NCBI GenBank assembly: GCA_024707385.1 | Contig: JANPZW010000009.1 | Location: forward strand, 186,001-250,000 | Length of the DNA: 64,000 nucleotides | From: Cellvibrionaceae bacterium | GTDB lineage: Bacteria; Pseudomonadota; Gammaproteobacteria; Pseudomonadales; Cellvibrionaceae | Reading direction: 5' to 3' | In this document: positions 45,055 through 56,082 of the stretch, one piece after another | How the letters are laid out: every line of letters starts with the position of its first letter | Numbering within the stretch: position 1 is the first letter of the stretch | Program-made: the position numbers and the translations under genes | Notes under the pieces: model-generated | The model's database searches: none | The model's input: the letters and a program-made list of their open reading frames with translations, nothing else | Told to the model about the DNA's origin: nothing

Positions 45055-46269
45055 ATGCAATACATCGAAAAATCAAAAAAACTGGAAGGGGTTTGTTACG
45101 ACATCCGTGGACCTGTCCTGGATCATGCAAACAGGCTGGAAGAAGAAGGGCACCGCATTCTCAAGCTGAACATCGGCAATCCAGCCCCTTTTGGCTTTGA
45201 CGCGCCGGACGAAATCATCTCCGATGTGATTCTCAATCTGCGCGCCGCTCAGGGTTACACCGCGTCCAAAGGCCTGTTTCCGGCCCGCAAGGCGATCATG
45301 CACGAATGCCAGCGCCTCAATATCCCTGGCGTAGAAATCGATGACATCTTCCTAGGCAATGGCGTCAGTGAGCTGATTGTCATGTCCTGCCAAGCTCTTT
45401 TGAACAACGGCGACGAGGTTCTGGTCCCCTCCCCCGACTACCCTCTGTGGACGGCGGCGGTCAATCTTGCCGGCGGCAAAGCCGTTCACTATCTGTGTGA
45501 TGAGCAGTCGGACTGGTTTCCCGATATCGACGACATTCGCAGCAAGGTCACCAGCAAAACCCGCGCAATCGTGGTGATCAACCCCAACAATCCAACTGGT
45601 GCGGTCTACAGTGAGGATCTGCTCAAGCAGATCGTCCAGATTGCCCAGGAACACAAGCTCGTTATTTTCGCCGACGAGATCTACAGCAAGATCGTCTATG
45701 ACGGCGCCGAATACATCCCTCTCGGCCGTCTCGCGCAGGACGTTCTGTGTGTCAGCTTCAATGGCCTCTCCAAGACTTACCGCCTTGCCGGATTCCGCTC
45801 CGGCTGGCTGATCTTCAGCGGTGCCAAGCATCTGGCCCGGGAATATATCAAAGGCGTGGAGATGCTCTCGTCCATGCGCCTGTGCGCCAACGTCCCCGCC
45901 ATGTACGCGGTGCAGACAGCCCTGGGAGGCTATCAGAGCATCAACGAGCTGATTTTGCCGGGTGGGCGGCTATTAGAGCAGCGCAATGCCGCCTGGACAG
46001 CGCTGAACTCCATTCCCGGAGTGAGCTGTGTAAAGCCCAAAGGAGCTATCTACATGTTCCCGAAGATCGATCGCAAATATTACGATTTTGCCGATGATCA
46101 ACAGCTGATTCTCGACTTTTTGATCAACTACAAAGTGTTGCTGGTACAGGGCACTGCATTCAACTGGCCAGAACCTGATCATGCGCGCATCGTCTTCCTC
46201 CCGGTTGTGGACGAATTGAACCGCGCGATCGATAAACTCGGCCAGTTCCTGCAGCGCTACGTCAAATAG
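45055..46269 (+). CDS. alaA: Alanine-type pyridoxal-phosphate aminotransferase
   Basis: 404 residues. Class I fold aminotransferase close to AlaA, which converts pyruvate and glutamate to alanine and 2-oxoglutarate. The PLP Lys lies in SFNGLSKTYRLAGFRSGW; NPNNPTGAVYS and the Asp of FADEIYSKIVYDG are also in place. I chose ATG 45055 (MQYIEKSKKLEGVCYDIRGP), the family's usual start; an upstream ATG at 44983 adds unlikely sequence. The next gene follows after 11 bp. Confidence 0.92.
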   Translation: MQYIEKSKKLEGVCYDIRGPVLDHANRLEEEGHRILKLNIGNPAPFGFDAPDEIISDVILNLRAAQGYTASKGLFPARKAIMHECQRLNIPGVEIDDIFLGNGVSELIVMSCQALLNNGDEVLVPSPDYPLWTAAVNLAGGKAVHYLCDEQSDWFPDIDDIRSKVTSKTRAIVVINPNNPTGAVYSEDLLKQIVQIAQEHKLVIFADEIYSKIVYDGAEYIPLGRLAQDVLCVSFNGLSKTYRLAGFRSGWLIFSGAKHLAREYIKGVEMLSSMRLCANVPAMYAVQTALGGYQSINELILPGGRLLEQRNAAWTALNSIPGVSCVKPKGAIYMFPKIDRKYYDFADDQQLILDFLINYKVLLVQGTAFNWPEPDHARIVFLPVVDELNRAIDKLGQFLQRYVK

Positions 46270-46280
46270 GAAGATGTTGC

Positions 46281-46718
46281 ATGTCAGACCTCCACATCGA
46301 CGACTTTTACCGCGACGCAGCCAAAATACTGGCAACCCTATACGGGCAGTTCCCGCGGAAAATCACGTTATATGCGGAGGATATTTCCGGACCTGATACT
46401 CCGGACGAGTTCGGCTTGCACAGCCCTCGCCACCAATCCTGCTTTCACACAATGATGTGGCTGGGCAGTAGCGATTACCTTGTTTATGAACAGGCCGTAC
46501 GCCAGGAGGCTCTGGATCAGGTTGTGCTAAGCCACCGAGGGTTTCTGGTGCTGAGTTCGGCATTCCACGAAGCAGCATCGCTGCCACGCGAGGGCGCGCT
46601 TACCATTCATCGGATCCGCCAGGAGCTGCGTGAGGGCACTTCTTACAGCCTCGCCGAGGCCATGCAGCAAATCATGCTTCTGTCGCGTAATTTAGGTGAG
46701 ATACCGAGGATTCGCTGA
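46281..46718 (+). CDS. Conserved hypothetical protein
   Basis: 145 residues, soluble, no signal or membrane segment. It begins SDLHIDDFYRDAAKILATLYGQFPRKITLYAEDISG and ends in a basic helix. I cannot name the family. Short spacing after alaA (AGGAAGATG before the ATG) suggests the two form an operon. It converges on the eda gene with a 51-bp gap. Function unknown. Confidence 0.75.
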   Translation: MSDLHIDDFYRDAAKILATLYGQFPRKITLYAEDISGPDTPDEFGLHSPRHQSCFHTMMWLGSSDYLVYEQAVRQEALDQVVLSHRGFLVLSSAFHEAASLPREGALTIHRIRQELREGTSYSLAEAMQQIMLLSRNLGEIPRIR

Positions 46719-46769
46719 TGGACGCCCATATTCGAGAGCCCATCAGGAACAAGAGGGCAGAAAAAGGAC

Positions 46770-47397
46770 TTACTTCACTTTAGCCATGGTCTTGGCGGCG
46801 ATATCCGTAATCGCCTGCCAATTGCCAGCGTCCACCGCCGATTTCGGCACCAGCCAGGAACCTCCCACGCAGGCGACGTTTGGCAACGCCAGATACTGAT
46901 CAAAATCGTCGATGGTCAAACCGCCAGTCGGACAGAAGGTTGCCTGTGGCAAGGGACCATGTATCGACTTCAGCAGCGGCAATCCGCCCACCGCTGTTGC
47001 TGGAAAGAGTTTGAAGCAGGACAGGCCCAGCTCCATGCCGGTCAAAATTTCCGAGCATGTAGCCACACCTGGTAGCAGTTTCACCCCCACACTCCTGGGC
47101 TTTGCGCACCAGGGTTGCCGTCATTCCTGGTGAAACCGCGAAGTCCACTTGGACCTCCGCGCAATCTTCCACGTTCTTTTCATTGATCAGCGTGCCTGCG
47201 CCAACAATCAAATGCGGGCATTCACGCTTGATGATCTTGATGCACTCCAGGGCCACTGGCGTGCGTAGGGTAATCTCGACGGCTTTGATGCCGCCCTTAT
47301 AGAGAGCTTCCGCCACCGGAACGGCGTGGTCGATGCTGTCCAGGACAATCACCGGCATCACACCGATAGGAGCTAGATAATCGCGAGTAATGTTCAC
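46770..47397 (-). pseudogene. eda: KHG/KDPG aldolase, frameshifted
   Basis: Splits KDPG into pyruvate and glyceraldehyde-3-phosphate, the last step of the Entner-Doudoroff pathway. The N-terminal frame carries the catalytic Glu (AVEITLRTPVAL). The second frame carries the Schiff-base Lys (SCFKLFPATAVGG). They join as KAQECGVKLLPGVAT if the run of five C at about 47083-47087 is one base too long. Repaired length is about 208 residues, normal for Eda. Since the pathway's neighbours are otherwise intact, a sequencing error is likely. Last gene of the zwf-edd-eda operon. Confidence 0.9.
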
Positions 47398-47406
47398 GGG
47401 TATTCC

Positions 47407-49233
47407 TTATTGAAAATCGATGGAGGTGTTAAAAACGGAGGCGCCTTCCTCCGATGGCCCCGCGAGATCGCGGAATCCACCAAACAAGTTGCGACCCAGG
47501 TTCTGAGTTTCGCGGTTGAGCGACGCGGCGGGGCGCGCAGCGAACTCTGCCGGATCCACGAGAGCTTCGAGAACACCTTGCTCAGCATCGAACCGGATCA
47601 CATCACCGGTCTTAAGCTTGTTGAGAAGGCCACCTTTGCAGGCCTCAGGGGAGATATGAATGGCGGCGGGGACCTTGCCGGATGCTCCTGACATGCGACC
47701 ATCAGTGACCAGCGCTACCTTATGGCCGCGGTCCTGCAACAAACCGAGCGGCGGCGTCATCTTGTGCAGCTCCGGCATACCATTGGCGGCGGGCCCTTGA
47801 AAGCGGACGACGGCAATGAAGTCCCGATCCAATTCACCGCGCTTAAAGGCGTCGATCAGCGCTTCCTGGGTCTCAAACACGACACAGGGTGCTTCAACAA
47901 CACGGTTTTGCGGCGCGACAGCGGAAACCTTGATGACGCCCTGCCCCAGATTGCCTTGCATCAGGCGCAGACCACCCTCAGGTGAAAACGGCTTCTCGAC
48001 ATTGCGCAACACTTCCGTGTTGCTGGATGAAGAAACCGGCGTCTCCCATACCGCATCGCCCTTCTCATTGAGTGCCGGCGCTTTTTCATAGTCGGCAAGA
48101 CCTTCGCCGCCCATGACCGTCACTACGTCCTCGTTAAGCAGGCCGCCTCGGCGCAGCTCGTGGACCAGATAGGACATACCGCCGGCAGCGTGGAATTGGT
48201 TTACGTCGGCCTCGCCATTGGGGTAGACACGAGCCAGCAGCGGCACCACCCGCGACAACTCATCCATGTCTTCCCAGGTCAAAATGATTCCGGCCGCTCT
48301 GGCCATGGCGACCAAGTGCAAGGTATGGTTGGTCGAGCCGCCGGTGGCCAGCAGCCCCACTACCGCGTTGACGATGGACTTTTCGGTGACCACTTCGTAG
48401 AGCGGACGATATTTTCCGGCGGTAGAAGTGCAGGCGATGAGCTTTTCCACCGCTGCCTGGGTCAGCGCACGGCGCAGGGGTGAGCCTGGTTCGACAAAGG
48501 ACGAGCCGGCCAATTGCACACCCATCATTTCCACCAGCATCTGGTTGCTGTTGGCGGTGCCGTAAAAGGTGCAGGTACCGGGACTGTGGTAGGACTTGGT
48601 TTCAATCTCCAGCAGCTTGTCTTCACCGACTTCACCGGCTGCATACTGCTGTCTTACCTTGGCCTTCTCCTTATTGGGAATCCCGGAAGGCATAGGTCCG
48701 CCGGGGACAAATATGGCGGGCAAGTGACCAAACTGCAGAGCCCCTATCACCATCCCAGGAACGATCTTGTCGCAGATGCCAAGAAACAGGTTGCCATCAA
48801 ACATGTTGTGGGTAAGACCAACAGCAGTCGCCATAGCGACGACTTCACGACTGAACAGGCTCAGCTCCATACCCGCCTGCCCCTGGGTGACACCGTCACA
48901 CATGGCCGGTACACCACCAGCAACCTGCGCGGTACATCCCATGGCGCGGGCAACTTCTTTGATGAACTCGGGATAGTGCTCGTACGGCTGGTGAGCCGAC
49001 AACATATCGTTGTATGCCGTAGTGATACTGAGGTTGGCGGACTGCATCAACCGGATGGTGTTTTTGTCGCCTTCATTGCAGGCGGCATAGGCATGCGCAA
49101 GGTTGCCACAGGACAGCCTGCGCTTGGGCGGATTGTGCTCCATAGTCGCCCGCATAGCGTCCAAATAAGCAGAACGCAGTTTACGACTGCGGTCGATGAT
49201 TCGCGCGGTTACTGCCTCAACCGTAATATTCAC
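47407..49233 (-). CDS. edd: Phosphogluconate dehydratase
   Basis: 608 residues, full length. Dehydrates 6-phosphogluconate to KDPG using a 4Fe-4S cluster. Cluster and active-site regions are present: [41 protein letters not shown] and [20 protein letters not shown] [11 protein letters not shown]. The C-terminal [18 protein letters not shown] is the IlvD/Edd signature. It lies between zwf and eda with about 10-bp gaps; one promoter upstream of zwf probably serves all three. Confidence 0.96.
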   Translation of the reverse strand: MNITVEAVTARIIDRSRKLRSAYLDAMRATMEHNPPKRRLSCGNLAHAYAACNEGDKNTIRLMQSANLSITTAYNDMLSAHQPYEHYPEFIKEVARAMGCTAQVAGGVPAMCDGVTQGQAGMELSLFSREVVAMATAVGLTHNMFDGNLFLGICDKIVPGMVIGALQFGHLPAIFVPGGPMPSGIPNKEKAKVRQQYAAGEVGEDKLLEIETKSYHSPGTCTFYGTANSNQMLVEMMGVQLAGSSFVEPGSPLRRALTQAAVEKLIACTSTAGKYRPLYEVVTEKSIVNAVVGLLATGGSTNHTLHLVAMARAAGIILTWEDMDELSRVVPLLARVYPNGEADVNQFHAAGGMSYLVHELRRGGLLNEDVVTVMGGEGLADYEKAPALNEKGDAVWETPVSSSSNTEVLRNVEKPFSPEGGLRLMQGNLGQGVIKVSAVAPQNRVVEAPCVVFETQEALIDAFKRGELDRDFIAVVRFQGPAANGMPELHKMTPPLGLLQDRGHKVALVTDGRMSGASGKVPAAIHISPEACKGGLLNKLKTGDVIRFDAEQGVLEALVDPAEFAARPAASLNRETQNLGRNLFGGFRDLAGPSEEGASVFNTSIDFQ

Positions 49234-49244
49234 AGGGCTACCTC

Positions 49245-50700
49245 TTATTCAGATCGATTCCAACGACGCCCGTCTCGAGCCAGCATTTCGATGGCTTCTA
49301 CGGGGCCAGCCGTACCAGACTCATAACCCACCGGCTTTGTGTTTTTGCTCTTCCAGCCGTTGATGATGCGATCCACCCACTCCCACGCAGCTTCCACTTC
49401 CGCTTCACTTACGAAAAGCGTCTGGTCATTGCGGATCACATCAAACAGAACACGGGTATAAGCGTCGTGCTTTTTGCCTTTGGCATTATCGGCAAAAAGG
49501 AGAGATCCATACTGCGATCTTCAAGCGGTACGCGAGCATCAAGCCCGGCCTTCTTGTTTTTGACGCGCAGGTAGATTCCTTCATCCGGCTGCAAATGGAT
49601 AATCAGCTGATTGGCGCAATTTTGCGTCAATTGATCGGCGAAGAGATTGGTGCGGTTTTGCTTGAATTGAATCACGATCTCGGAATGACGACGATCCAGG
49701 CGCTTGCCGGTGCGGATGTAAATCGGGGTACCAGACCAGCGCCAGTTGTTGATTTCCGCTTTCAGCGCGACAAAAGTCTCGGTAAAACTTTCACGTCCAC
49801 CCTCTTCCTCTTCGAGATAACCAGGCACGGATTTGCCACCTACCGCTCCATTGCGATATTGCCCGCGCACAGTATTGTTCTCAATATCCTGGTCGCTCAT
49901 GGGCTTCAGGCAGCGCAGGATTTTTAGTTTTTCCATGCGCACGGAATCCGCATCCAGGTTGATCGGCGGCTCCATACAGACCAGACACAAAACCTGCAAC
50001 AGGTGGTTCTGGATCATATCGCGCATTGCGCCGGTCTCGTCGTAGAAATCCCAGCGATTGCCGCAGCCGACGGTTTCCGTAACGGAGATCTGGATGTGAT
50101 CGATATGTTTGGAATTCCAAATGGGCTCAAAAATGTCGTTGGCAAAACGCAGCGCCAACAAATTCTGCACGGATTCTTTGCCGAGATAATGGTCGATGCG
50201 GTAAAGCTGTTTTTTCCGAAAATACGCGGCTCAACTCGTTGTTGATCGCCATAAATGATTCTTTGCTGTCGCCGAGCGGCTTTTTCCACCACCAGCCGAG
50301 TGGTAGGCTTTGCCAAACCGCACTTCTCCAGCGCTGTACAGATTTTGCCGAAAATCAGCGGCGGTACCGCCAGATAGACAATGAGATCGCGCTCGTCGCC
50401 GAAGTAAGTATTTTTGATGCGCTCCAGGTCTTCCGCCTTAGTGGAATCACCCTGCACAAAGGTCAGACGCTGGCTGAATTGTTGCCAGATAGCGTCGTCA
50501 TAAAGAGAGCCGGTGTTGTCCTTTAACCACTCATTCACTTTGGCCAAAAAGGCATCTTGATCATTGCGAGAGCGCGCCATACCGAAAATACGCGTGTTTT
50601 CGGGCATGCATCCATTCAGTGTGAGGTAGTAAAAAGCCGGATACAGTTTGCGCAGCGCCAGATCGCCGTCGCCCCCCACAATCAAGATGTCGGTATTCAT
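49245..50700 (-). pseudogene. zwf: Glucose-6-phosphate 1-dehydrogenase, multiply frameshifted
   Basis: Oxidises glucose-6-phosphate to the lactone with NADP+ and opens the pathway. The first frame gives MNTDILIVGGDGDLALRKLYP and stays in frame to LVVEK. The catalytic RIDHYLGKESVQ and MQNLLALRFANDIFEP appear in later frames, and RNDQTLFVSEAEVE in the last. Repairs needed are one A too many at about 50281-50285, one A too many at about 50210-50215 and two T too many at about 49497-49501 (coding-strand bases). About 484 residues when repaired. Three homopolymer indels in one essential-type metabolic gene point to sequence error. Confidence 0.9.
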
Positions 50701-51225
50701 GTTGGTTACACCTGCCTTTGTTTAGATAGAGTGGTCAAACGCGCCACGGCCTTTTTGGTATAAGGAATCAACTATGCGATAGGTCAGCCGCCGGGATATG
50801 GATTAAGTCAGCCTTGTTGAATCTTGAAGGACGATGCACGGGGTTTGCTCTTGTTTGACTTGATTTGCCGGAAGCACAACCTGAACGCGGCGCGGGCTCG
50901 CAAACCAGCAGCCCCAGCCCCGCGGAGGCGCCCTGAACGAGCCCCAAAGGACCGCCTCGCACCCAGGCAAACAGGCCGTATTGTAGAGGTTGGCCGGTTG
51001 CTTTTTCAACTGCGATTACGGATAATCCCGCAGCCTGAAGCACGTGAAAAGGGGTTCGGTTGTAGCGCGCCAATCATCTCGACAACCGCCACTGGGCGAG
51101 CAACGAGGCTGTGCAGGCACACCATCTGTCTACCCCCACACCGCACGCAACACTTCTTATTTATACCCGGCGCAGCTCACCGCAGCGCTTTTCACCTAGA
51201 CCATACTGACTTACGGGATTAAACC
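50701..51225. other. Divergent spacer between zwf and gap
   Basis: 525 bases. No credible gene: a minus-strand open frame at 50768-51073 has no SD or recognisable protein. The spacer should hold the divergent promoters for the zwf operon and gap. I could not identify a HexR-type palindrome or a clear -35/-10 pair. Confidence 0.5.
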
Positions 51226-52236
51226 ATGGCACGTATCGCAATTAACGGTTTCGGACGTATCGGCCGCAACGTATTACGCGCACTTTATGAAAGAAAGCTG
51301 GATAAAGAGCTGGAAATCGTCGCTATCAACGATCTCGGTTCACCTGCCATCAATGCCCACCTGCTGCAGTTCGATACGGTTCACGGCCGCTTCGGATTCG
51401 AAGTTTCTGCCGATAACGAGTCCATCACTGTGGACGGCCACAAAATCAAAATTATTGCCGAGCGCAACCCAGCTGCCCTGCCTTGGAAAGAACTCGGTGT
51501 CGATATTGTTTTTGAATGCACCGGCCTGTTCACCGAGCGCAGCAAAGCTGCTGCCCACCTGGAAGCTGGCGCGAAGAACGTATTGATTTCCGCCCCCGGC
51601 ACCGACGTTGATCTCACCGTTGTCTACGGCGTGAACCACGGAAAAATCACCGCTGAGCACAAAGTCATCTCCAATGCCTCCTGCACCACCAACTGCTTGG
51701 CCCCGCTGGCAGCGGCTCTGCAGGATGGCGTGGGCATAGTGTCTGGACTCGCCAACACCGTACACTCCTATACCAATGACCAGAACATCACCGATGCCTA
51801 TCACAAAGATATGTATCGCGCGCGCGCTGCCGCACACTCTCTGATCCCAACCAAAACCGGCGCAGCCTCCGCTATCGGCTTGGTCATTCCAGAACTGGCA
51901 GGCAAACTGGACGGACTTGCTATTCGAGTTCCAACCATCAACGTATCGCTGCTGGATCTGACCTTCACTGCAGCTCGCAACACCAGCGTTGCCGAGATCA
52001 ATGAAATCGTTACCACCGCTGCGAAAAACCGTTTCGAAGGCGTGCTGCAAGTGAATACTCAACCGCTTGTCTCAGTCGACTTCAACCACTGCTCCGCTTC
52101 TAGCGTGTTCGATGCCACCCAAACTCGCGTTATCGGCGGCAACTTGGTGAAAGTTCTGGCTTGGTATGACAACGAGTGGGGCTTCTCCAACCGTATGCTC
52201 GACACCACTCAGGCCATCATCAAGGCCAGTCGCTGA
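51226..52236 (+). CDS. gap: Glyceraldehyde-3-phosphate dehydrogenase, type I
   Basis: 336 residues, complete. Converts glyceraldehyde-3-phosphate to 1,3-bisphosphoglycerate with NAD+. The Rossmann start is [16 protein letters not shown], the catalytic Cys lies in [13 protein letters not shown], and the C-terminal [11 protein letters not shown] is typical. It stands alone with its own terminator, divergent from the zwf-edd-eda operon whose product it consumes. Confidence 0.98.
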   Translation: MARIAINGFGRIGRNVLRALYERKLDKELEIVAINDLGSPAINAHLLQFDTVHGRFGFEVSADNESITVDGHKIKIIAERNPAALPWKELGVDIVFECTGLFTERSKAAAHLEAGAKNVLISAPGTDVDLTVVYGVNHGKITAEHKVISNASCTTNCLAPLAAALQDGVGIVSGLANTVHSYTNDQNITDAYHKDMYRARAAAHSLIPTKTGAASAIGLVIPELAGKLDGLAIRVPTINVSLLDLTFTAARNTSVAEINEIVTTAAKNRFEGVLQVNTQPLVSVDFNHCSASSVFDATQTRVIGGNLVKVLAWYDNEWGFSNRMLDTTQAIIKASR

Positions 52237-52255
52237 TTTCTGCAGAAAGGCATCA

Positions 52256-52286
52256 AAAAGGGGAGCTTGAAGCTCCCCTTTTTTTA
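52256..52286 (+). terminator. Rho-independent terminator of gap
   Basis: GGGGAGC, loop TTGAA, GCTCCCC (52260-52278) followed by seven or more T; A-rich on the 5' side, so the stem may extend by four A-T pairs. Confidence 0.93.
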
Positions 52287-52394
52287 TTCAGCAGAACTTC
52301 AGCCCAACTCTGTATTCTCAGACATATGGAAACGGTCCAGTTGGGCTTTGCCTGGATCGCAAATTCGCCTTACAACCATGGCTGCGGAGCGCTT

Positions 52395-53192
52395 ATGTCG
52401 TCTTGTTCAATATGGCTGAACCGATTTGCCTTCCTATCCGTACTTTTGCTGGGTCAGGCCTTCGGCAATATTGCATTTGCAGACACAACCCTGGCGCGCG
52501 GTGTTTATAAGGGCAATATTTCGGGCTGGAAAGCAGACATAGTCCGCACCCTGAGCCAATCATCTACTGATCGCTACCAGTTCAGCTCGGAAGCCAAAAA
52601 TCTGTTTGCATCGGTGCGCGAGGTGAGCGAATTCGAATTTCATAAGGAACAAATACGTCCGCTCTCCTACATTTACGAACGCAAACTATTTGGCCGCAAC
52701 ACGGTTGAGCGGATTGTTTTCGACTGGAACGGTGGCACGGCGCATTACTCTCGCAACGATCGCCCGCAAAACAACACCACGCATAAACTGGAAAAAGGAA
52801 TCCTCGATCCGGCGCTCTATCAACTGGTAATGCAAGCGGATCTCGCGCTGAATCGAGCCGAACTTTCCTATAAATTCATCAAACGAAAACGTATCGAAAC
52901 TTATGAATTTGCCCGCGTGGCAGAGGAATCTTTGCAGATCGGCAAAAAATCCTTCCAGACTCAGTCGCTGGTGCGGGAGGATAAGCAAGACGACCGGACG
53001 ACTCAAATATGGATTGCTCCCGAGCTCGACTATCAAGTAGGGCAAATCCGCCACACCGATGATGGTGACACCTATCAAATCCGCTTGGCGGAATATCAAG
53101 GTGATTCACAGGCACTCAAGCAGCTTTATGCACGCATCAGCAAAACGGCAGGGACTGAATCACGCCTTTCACATGTGCAGTCTCTGCACTGA
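52395..53192 (+). CDS. DUF3108 domain periplasmic protein
   Basis: 265 residues. A signal peptide (RFAFLSVLLLGQAFGNIAFA) precedes a DUF3108 beta-rich domain (about residues 45-230) with YIYERKLFGRNTVERIVFDW and IWIAPELDYQVGQIRHTDDGD. I chose ATG 52395 so the signal sits at the N-terminus; longer upstream frames run back into gap. Family function is unknown; members are exported proteins. It follows the gap terminator and is probably expressed separately. Confidence 0.85.
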   Translation: MSSCSIWLNRFAFLSVLLLGQAFGNIAFADTTLARGVYKGNISGWKADIVRTLSQSSTDRYQFSSEAKNLFASVREVSEFEFHKEQIRPLSYIYERKLFGRNTVERIVFDWNGGTAHYSRNDRPQNNTTHKLEKGILDPALYQLVMQADLALNRAELSYKFIKRKRIETYEFARVAEESLQIGKKSFQTQSLVREDKQDDRTTQIWIAPELDYQVGQIRHTDDGDTYQIRLAEYQGDSQALKQLYARISKTAGTESRLSHVQSLH

Positions 53193-53255
53193 TATTTCAC
53201 GCCCATTGACGTGCGCACAGCGACTCCTCAGAATCCCGGCTTTTGATTCAATCTC

Positions 53256-53696
53256 ATGCAAAATTCTGCTCCCATCTGGCGGCGCCTGGCCGCTCTGCTC
53301 TACGACAGTTTCATACTTCTGGCACTCAGTTTTTTCTATGGGGCGCTCATCACGCTGTTGGCAACCCTTGCGGGAGAGCAGCCTGCGGAATATCAGCCGA
53401 TGTTCAAGCACTGGAGCTTCACTCTGGGATGGTTGCTCACCCTGGCACTTTTCTACATATGGTTTTGGCAAAAATCAGGGCAGACGGTTGGAATGCGCGC
53501 TTGGCGACTGAAACTGGTCGATCATTTGGACCACGAGCGCACGCCCTCCTGGCGCTTGTGCGCACTGCGAGCGCTGGTGGCACCCTTGGTGATACTGCCG
53601 GCTGGAATAGGTTATTGGTACGGATTTTTGAATAGGGAGAAGCGGTGTCTGCATGACCGCCTGTCGCGCACGGATGTTATACAGATCGCAAAATAA
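53256..53696 (+). CDS. RDD family membrane protein
   Basis: 146 residues. The name-giving pattern appears as APIWRRLAALLYDSFILLAL (Arg and Asp in helix 1). There are three to four transmembrane helices, then a basic loop (GQTVGMRAWRLKLVD). A C-terminal NREKRCLHDRLSRTDVI is usual for RDD proteins. The family may include ion exchangers; function is unassigned here. It lies 63 bp after the DUF3108 gene and converges on lptG with a 24-bp gap. Confidence 0.9.
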   Translation: MQNSAPIWRRLAALLYDSFILLALSFFYGALITLLATLAGEQPAEYQPMFKHWSFTLGWLLTLALFYIWFWQKSGQTVGMRAWRLKLVDHLDHERTPSWRLCALRALVAPLVILPAGIGYWYGFLNREKRCLHDRLSRTDVIQIAK

Positions 53697-53720
53697 ATAA
53701 TGCCACGCTTAGAAAATCCG

Positions 53721-54782
53721 CTAAACGGAACGCCGGAGCAATCCCCAACCGACGAGGGCGCATAGCAGTATTGGAATCATCACCGCGACAAAAGGTGAAA
53801 AACCAAAAATCAGACTGCTCGGCCCCAATAGATCCTGAGTGGTGCGAAAAACAATACCGACAATCACGCCGGTAAAAATGCGAAAGCCCATGGTCACTTG
53901 GCGCAAAGGCCCGAATATAAAACTGATCGCGATCATGACTAGACTTGCGGTAGCGAGGGGCTGCAGAGCTTTCTGCCAAAATGCGAGGCGATATTCCCGC
54001 GCATCCTGACCTTGGCGCTCAAGATAATCGGCATAGGAAAACAAGCGCTTCATCGGCAAATCGTCCGCCGCCAGCACCAAGACGTCGAGCAGCAGCGGAG
54101 ATAATTCGGAGCGCCACGTGTTGGTAGTGAAAAATTCCGTCGTCACATGATCATCGTGCAACACGGTTTTCATACCGTTGCGCTCAAACCAGTAATCGCC
54201 CTGAAAAATGGCCGATTCCACGTAGGTGCTGCTCAGCAGATGACCTTCGTCATCGAATTGCAAACGGGTGACGCCGAACAATTTTCCATTGGGCAATACG
54301 GCACTGAAGTGCATGAACTCGTTACCCTCGCGGTTCCACACACCACGCTGACCTTGTAACGCGGACTCATGCCCCAGGGCGATAGCCTTGCGACTTTCGG
54401 CATACTGATCCGTCGTGGGCGTGACGAATTCACCCAAAATAATTCCGCCTGCGATAAAAACCAGAATCGGCCGCATGACCGCCCAGATAATCTGTATCAC
54501 CGACACTCCGGCCGCGCGCATTACTGTCAATTCGCTGGTGTTGGCGAGCAGCCCCAGACCAATAAGACACCCCACCAGAGAGGCCAGAGGCAAAAAGTCG
54601 TAGACACTGGATGGGATGGACAGAAATGCGTAGATGATCACTTCCGTGAAGGTGAAATTGCCATCGATCTTGCCGCTCTGATCCACCAATTCAGAAATAA
54701 AATCCAGCGCAACAATCACCAATAGCACCACCGCAATGGCGCCAGCGACGGAACGACCGATGTAACGTTTGATTTTTTTCAT
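53721..54782 (-). CDS. lptG: LPS export ABC transporter permease LptG
   Basis: 353 residues. One of two permeases of LptB2FGC, which extracts LPS from the inner membrane. Three N-terminal helices, a periplasmic beta-jellyroll (about 130-260) and three C-terminal helices are visible. Typical stretches are LPLASLVGCLIGLGLLANTSELTVMRAAGVS and FGPLRQVTMGFRIFTGVIVGI. It follows lptF by 32 bp in the same direction. Confidence 0.96.
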   Translation of the reverse strand: MKKIKRYIGRSVAGAIAVVLLVIVALDFISELVDQSGKIDGNFTFTEVIIYAFLSIPSSVYDFLPLASLVGCLIGLGLLANTSELTVMRAAGVSVIQIIWAVMRPILVFIAGGIILGEFVTPTTDQYAESRKAIALGHESALQGQRGVWNREGNEFMHFSAVLPNGKLFGVTRLQFDDEGHLLSSTYVESAIFQGDYWFERNGMKTVLHDDHVTTEFFTTNTWRSELSPLLLDVLVLAADDLPMKRLFSYADYLERQGQDAREYRLAFWQKALQPLATASLVMIAISFIFGPLRQVTMGFRIFTGVIVGIVFRTTQDLLGPSSLIFGFSPFVAVMIPILLCALVGWGLLRRSV

Positions 54783-54814
54783 TCCGTCATTCCAGATTTA
54801 GTGACGCCACTGCG

Positions 54815-55894
54815 TCAGCGTCGCAAACGCAGCCAATAAGGCGCAAACAACAAACTCAGGGCGAACAGCAAAAAGCCCCCATGTACCCACCACAACAGAA
54901 ACGGTACCGGTGCGCTGCCGCCTTCCATCAAGCCGCGCGCCGCATTGCTCAGCACGAGATAGATGATGTAAAGCAGAATCGCCGGAATCATTTTTACGTA
55001 GCGGCCTTTACGCGGCTGGGTGCGACTGAGTGGAACCGCCAGAAGCGCGACCACCATAACCAGAACCGGCAGGGAAAAACGCCATTGCAAGGCTGCACTG
55101 GCTTCCGGTGTATTCGCCTGCCACAAGGCTTTGGTCGTCTGGCCATCGGTGGCTTTTTTCGGGCGCGCCTCGAATTCCGGTTCCGGTACGTACTGCGAAT
55201 AACGGCTGAAGGTGATCACCTCATAGTCCGCATCGCCGGGTTGGCCGCGATACTGCTGTCCGCGCTTCAGTACCAGATACCGTTTTCCACTTGCGTTATC
55301 GAGCACCGTCTCCCCTGTCGCCGCGGTGAGCACCGATAGCTGCTCGCTGGTTTCAGCCGTGCCGGCGAGAAAAACTTGCTGCAATTGTTTTTTATCCTGG
55401 CTCAGGCTTTGCGCGTAGGAGACGCCATCGCGACTGCTTAATTTGTGGAAGCGCGCGGGTTTCAGCGTTTCGAATTCGGTGCGATTGCGCTGTTCGACAA
55501 ACAGGTCCTCGGCCGCTTTCACACCCATAGGGCTGATATAGAGACTCAATACCGCAACAGCAGTGGCTACGCTAACGGCTGTCAGCAACGTCATGCTTAC
55601 CAGCCGCCGCTCACTCATGCCGCAAGCGGATAAGACGGTCATTTCACTATCGACGTAAAGGCGGCCATAGGCGAGCAATATGCCGATAAAAAATCCCAGT
55701 GGCAGTATCAACTCAAGAAACGAAGGCAAGCGATAACCCATCAGGGTGAGCAGTACCGCAGCGTCCAGTTTTCCCGCCGCGGCATCCGCGAGATAGCGCA
55801 CAAAGCGACCGCTCATGATGATCAGCAACAGCACCGCGCTGACCGCGACCATGCTGGTGAGAACTTCTTTGGCGAGATAACGAAAAATAATCAC
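54815..55894 (-). CDS. lptF: LPS export ABC transporter permease LptF
   Basis: 359 residues. Partner of LptG with the same 3+3 helix layout: LPLGFFIGILLAYGRLYVDSEMTVLSACGMS and the C-terminal LSRTQPRKGRYVKMIPAILLYI. I chose GTG 55894, giving MIIFRYLAKEVL, the usual family start, rather than a start about 130 bases upstream that adds unlikely sequence. Divergent from pepA across a 188-bp spacer that must hold both promoters. Confidence 0.95.
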   Translation of the reverse strand: MIIFRYLAKEVLTSMVAVSAVLLLIIMSGRFVRYLADAAAGKLDAAVLLTLMGYRLPSFLELILPLGFFIGILLAYGRLYVDSEMTVLSACGMSERRLVSMTLLTAVSVATAVAVLSLYISPMGVKAAEDLFVEQRNRTEFETLKPARFHKLSSRDGVSYAQSLSQDKKQLQQVFLAGTAETSEQLSVLTAATGETVLDNASGKRYLVLKRGQQYRGQPGDADYEVITFSRYSQYVPEPEFEARPKKATDGQTTKALWQANTPEASAALQWRFSLPVLVMVVALLAVPLSRTQPRKGRYVKMIPAILLYIIYLVLSNAARGLMEGGSAPVPFLLWWVHGGFLLFALSLLFAPYWLRLRR

Positions 55895-56082
55895 ATTGAC
55901 AGGCTTTTTGTGATGACCAGCGTGAGACCGCAGTCGCGATGAAAGTTCGAAGCACAGAATCTGCGCATTATAGCTCGCGCCAATCCTGCTCGCACCCCGC
56001 GCCGACATTGAAATAATCCCTATCAAGGGCCACTATATGAAGACTCTTCAATTTTCCTTTCCATCATTCATCGGGGTTCAGT

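Noticed and set aside
50768..51073. Minus-strand 101-codon frame between zwf and gap
   Set aside because: No SD, no recognisable domain, poor fit to neighbouring codon use.
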